Assembly: GCA_012735285.1 (NCBI GenBank)
Contig: JAAYHT010000136.1
Location: 1 to 7,543, forward strand
Reading direction: 5' to 3'
Source of the DNA: Clostridiales bacterium
GTDB lineage: Bacteria > Bacillota > Clostridia > Peptostreptococcales > Anaerovoracaceae
Length of the DNA: 7,543 nt
Both the position numbers and the translations under genes were made by a program. Shown here one piece after another: positions 6,088 to 7,543 of the stretch. Numbering within the stretch: the stretch's first letter is position 1; each line of letters opens with the position of its first letter. The notes below the pieces were generated by a model. The model did not search any database and was not told where the DNA came from. It saw nothing but the letters and a program-made list of their open reading frames with translations.

Positions 6088-6109
6088 TTTCTATAAATAT
6101 TGTGCTAAT

Positions 6110-6138
6110 AGCATACCATACATAATTGAAAGGAACAA
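6110..6138 (-). promoter_or_regulatory. Possible promoter of the unknown 392-residue gene
   Basis: On the minus strand TATGCT at 6115-6110 is preceded by TGG, giving an extended -10. TTGTTC at 6138-6133 (3 of 6 matches, including the key TTG) lies 17 bp upstream. The leader would be about 30 bases. The match is moderate and other AT-rich hexamers nearby could serve. Confidence 0.4.
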
Positions 6139-6169
6139 TCGCAAAGTTGAATTTTGATAGCTATTTTCA

Positions 6170-6198
6170 TTGACAAAGAAAACGTATGGGATTAATAT
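6170..6198 (+). promoter_or_regulatory. metK: Sigma-A promoter of the metK riboswitch leader
   Basis: TTGACA at 6170-6175 is a perfect -35 box. TAATAT at 6193-6198 is a 4-of-6 -10 box with a 17-bp spacer. Transcription would start near 6205, some 20 bases before the aptamer. A competing candidate -10 lies downstream at 6207-6215. Confidence 0.6.
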
Positions 6199-6200
6199 AT

Positions 6201-6219
6201 ATGTATTGTTACAATATAT
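6201..6219 (+). repeat. Imperfect palindrome over the predicted metK transcription start
   Basis: TATTGT (6204-6209) and ACAATA (6211-6216) are perfect inverted arms around T6210. After one mismatch the symmetry continues with TA/AT-type pairs to 6201 and 6219. It lies directly after the -10 box and covers the likely start point, a typical repressor operator position. It also contains TGTTACAAT (6207-6215), which fits an extended -10 and would start transcription at about 6222, right at the aptamer. Which role is real cannot be settled by eye. Confidence 0.35.
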
Positions 6220-6223
6220 GAGA

Positions 6224-6326
6224 CCTTATCAAGAGTGGCAGAGGGAATAGGCCCTGTGAAGCCCGGCAACCTAACCCTATATGGTTAAGGTGCTAAATCC
6301 TACAGAAATTATTCTGAAAGATGAGG
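6224..6326 (+). promoter_or_regulatory. SAM-I (S-box) riboswitch aptamer
   Basis: The leader matches the S-box consensus closely: CTTATCAAGAG at the 5' side, GAGGGA, GGCCCTGTGAAGCCCGGCAACC and GGTGCTAAATCC in order. Helix P1 pairs 6224-6230 with 6320-6326. P2 contains GGC 6237-6239 with GCC 6261-6263 and an inner GGG/CCC pair. P3 pairs 6270-6276 with 6283-6290 with one bulged A. P4 pairs CAGAA 6303-6307 with TTCTG 6312-6316 around a four-base loop. In this class S-adenosylmethionine binding stabilises P1 and lets the downstream terminator form, shutting off expression. It sits directly before metK, so SAM represses its own synthesis. Confidence 0.96.
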
Positions 6327-6339
6327 GAGGAATTATTGG

Positions 6340-6364
6340 AACCTCTTAATTTAAGAGGTTTTTT
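6340..6364 (+). terminator. Riboswitch-controlled intrinsic terminator
   Basis: A nine-base-pair stem pairs 6340-6348 with 6352-6360 around a three-base loop, and is followed by a run of Ts through 6364. The 5' arm CCTCTT (6342-6347) can instead pair with GGGAGG (6325-6330), which overlaps the 3' side of P1. That alternative helix is the expected antiterminator when SAM is scarce. Confidence 0.9.
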
Positions 6365-6396
6365 CTCAATCTCCCCTAAAATTACGGAGGAAAAAA

Positions 6397-7543
6397 ATGG
6401 CGAAAAAATTATTTACATCTGAATCAGTTACCGAAGGACATCCCGATAAACTCTGTGATCAGATTTCAGACGGGATATTGGATGCAGTGTTAGAAAAAGA
6501 TCCTTATGGAAGAGTAGCAGTTGAAACAGTTGCCACAACGGGACTAGTATTGGTAGTGGGAGAGATGACTACTGACTGTTATGTTGATATACCACAGATT
6601 ATACGCGATGTAATTTGTGATATTGGCTATACAAAGGGCGAGTACTATTTTGATGGCAATGCTTGTGCTGTATTGACTTCGATACATGAGCAATCACAGG
6701 ATATTGCTATGGGAGTCGATAAGGCGCTGGAATATAAAGAGGGGATTCTTAAGGATGAGATTGAGGCCGTTGGCGCAGGCGACCAGGGTATGATGTTTGG
6801 ATTTGCTTGCAATGAGACACCTGAGCTTATGCCGATGCCGATAGTCTTGTCACATAAAATTGCTAAAAGGCTTGCCGATGTAAGAAAGGCAAAAGAATTG
6901 ACATATCTACGTCCAGACGGAAAATCTCAAGTCACCATAGAATATGATGGTGATAAGCCTGTAAGAGTGGATACTGTGCTGGTTTCAACCCAGCATGATG
7001 CTGATGTTACGAGAGAGCAGATAGAAAAAGATATCATTGAAAAGGTTATAAAACCCATTATTCCTGCTGAACTAATAGATAAGGATACAAGATATCTTGT
7101 AAATCCAACAGGAAGGTTTGTAATGGGTGGTCCCAGTGCTGATTCAGGCCTGACAGGAAGGAAGATAATTGTAGACACCTATGGCGGATATGCCAGACAT
7201 GGAGGAGGGGCTTTCTCAGGTAAAGACCCAACAAAAGTAGACCGCTCAGCATGCTATATGGCACGCTATGTAGCTAAGAACATCGTAGCAGCTGGCCTAG
7301 CGGATAGATGCGAGCTGCAGCTTGCATATGCTATCGGCGTAGCAAGACCAGTATCTGTAATGGTGGATAGCTTTGGTACTGGAAAGCTATCAGATCAAGA
7401 ACTAGCTGAGATAGTAGTAGAGAATTTCGACTTAAGACCTGGAGCTATTATCAGAGACCTAGACTTAAGAAGACCTATCTACAAACAGACGGCAGCCTAC
7501 GGACACTTTGGTAGATGTGATTTAGATCTTCCATGGGAGAGAA
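6397..7543 (+). CDS. metK: S-adenosylmethionine synthetase (methionine adenosyltransferase), 3' end cut by window edge
   Basis: MetK makes S-adenosylmethionine from methionine and ATP in the cytoplasm, releasing phosphate and pyrophosphate. The visible 382 codons cover nearly the whole enzyme (family length about 390-400); only the last dozen or so residues are missing. Signature blocks are intact: TEGHPDK (12-18, with catalytic H15), GAGDQG (126-131), GGPSADSGLTGRK (244-256) and the phosphate-binding loop GGGAFSGKDPTK (269-280). The ATG is preceded at six bases by GGAGG (6386-6390), located just after the riboswitch terminator, so translation requires readthrough of that terminator. Expression is therefore controlled by SAM through the S-box leader. 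No frameshift or missing active-site residue was seen. Confidence 0.98.
   Translation, partial: MAKKLFTSESVTEGHPDKLCDQISDGILDAVLEKDPYGRVAVETVATTGLVLVVGEMTTDCYVDIPQIIRDVICDIGYTKGEYYFDGNACAVLTSIHEQSQDIAMGVDKALEYKEGILKDEIEAVGAGDQGMMFGFACNETPELMPMPIVLSHKIAKRLADVRKAKELTYLRPDGKSQVTIEYDGDKPVRVDTVLVSTQHDADVTREQIEKDIIEKVIKPIIPAELIDKDTRYLVNPTGRFVMGGPSADSGLTGRKIIVDTYGGYARHGGGAFSGKDPTKVDRSACYMARYVAKNIVAAGLADRCELQLAYAIGVARPVSVMVDSFGTGKLSDQELAEIVVENFDLRPGAIIRDLDLRRPIYKQTAAYGHFGRCDLDLPWER

Noticed and set aside
6927..7264. Minus-strand open frames within metK.
   Set aside because: They lie opposite highly conserved MetK motifs and are coding shadows.

Overview
The window looks like a chromosomal segment from a low-GC Gram-positive bacterium, most likely a member of the Clostridia. 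The reasons are AT-rich DNA, strong GGAGG-type ribosome binding sites with several TTG/GTG starts, AT-rich extended -10 promoters, an S-box (SAM-I) riboswitch in front of metK, and the protein types present: a YusI-like ArsC-family protein, a YtqB/MnmM methyltransferase, a DUF6512-like membrane protein and an Fe-S aldo/keto reductase. Genus assignment is not possible by eye. No mobile elements, tRNA, rRNA or CRISPR arrays were seen.

Layout. Positions 1-488 (minus) hold a truncated multi-pass membrane protein. A short divergent promoter region (489-598) separates it from a tight four-gene plus-strand operon at 599-2680: an ArsC/Spx-fold thiol protein, a macro-domain ADP-ribose hydrolase/deacetylase, a stand-alone NAD(P)HX epimerase (NnrE), and the tRNA wobble-uridine methyltransferase MnmM. 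The last three genes overlap start-to-stop. The operon runs tail-to-tail into a minus-strand beta-lactamase-fold serine hydrolase (2667-3683), and the two coding regions overlap by 14 bp. A second divergent promoter region (3684-3760) drives that hydrolase and an aldo/keto reductase with a C-terminal ferredoxin-like domain (3761-4894). The reductase abuts, stop codon to stop codon, an unrecognised acidic 392-residue protein on the minus strand (4895-6073). A third divergent region (6074-6396) carries a minus-strand promoter for the unknown gene and, on the plus strand, a promoter, an S-box riboswitch and an intrinsic terminator controlling metK (6397 to the window edge, lacking only about the last dozen residues).

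How the genes fit together. The operon combines repair of damaged nicotinamide nucleotides (NnrE), processing of ADP-ribose derivatives that come from NAD (macro domain), a probable redox-active thiol protein, and a SAM-dependent tRNA modification enzyme. A link through NAD metabolism is plausible for the first three but is inference. MetK makes the SAM that MnmM uses, and its expression is set by SAM through the riboswitch. The most open questions are the unknown 392-residue protein, the DUF6512-like membrane protein, and how transcription ends between the two terminator-less convergent gene pairs.
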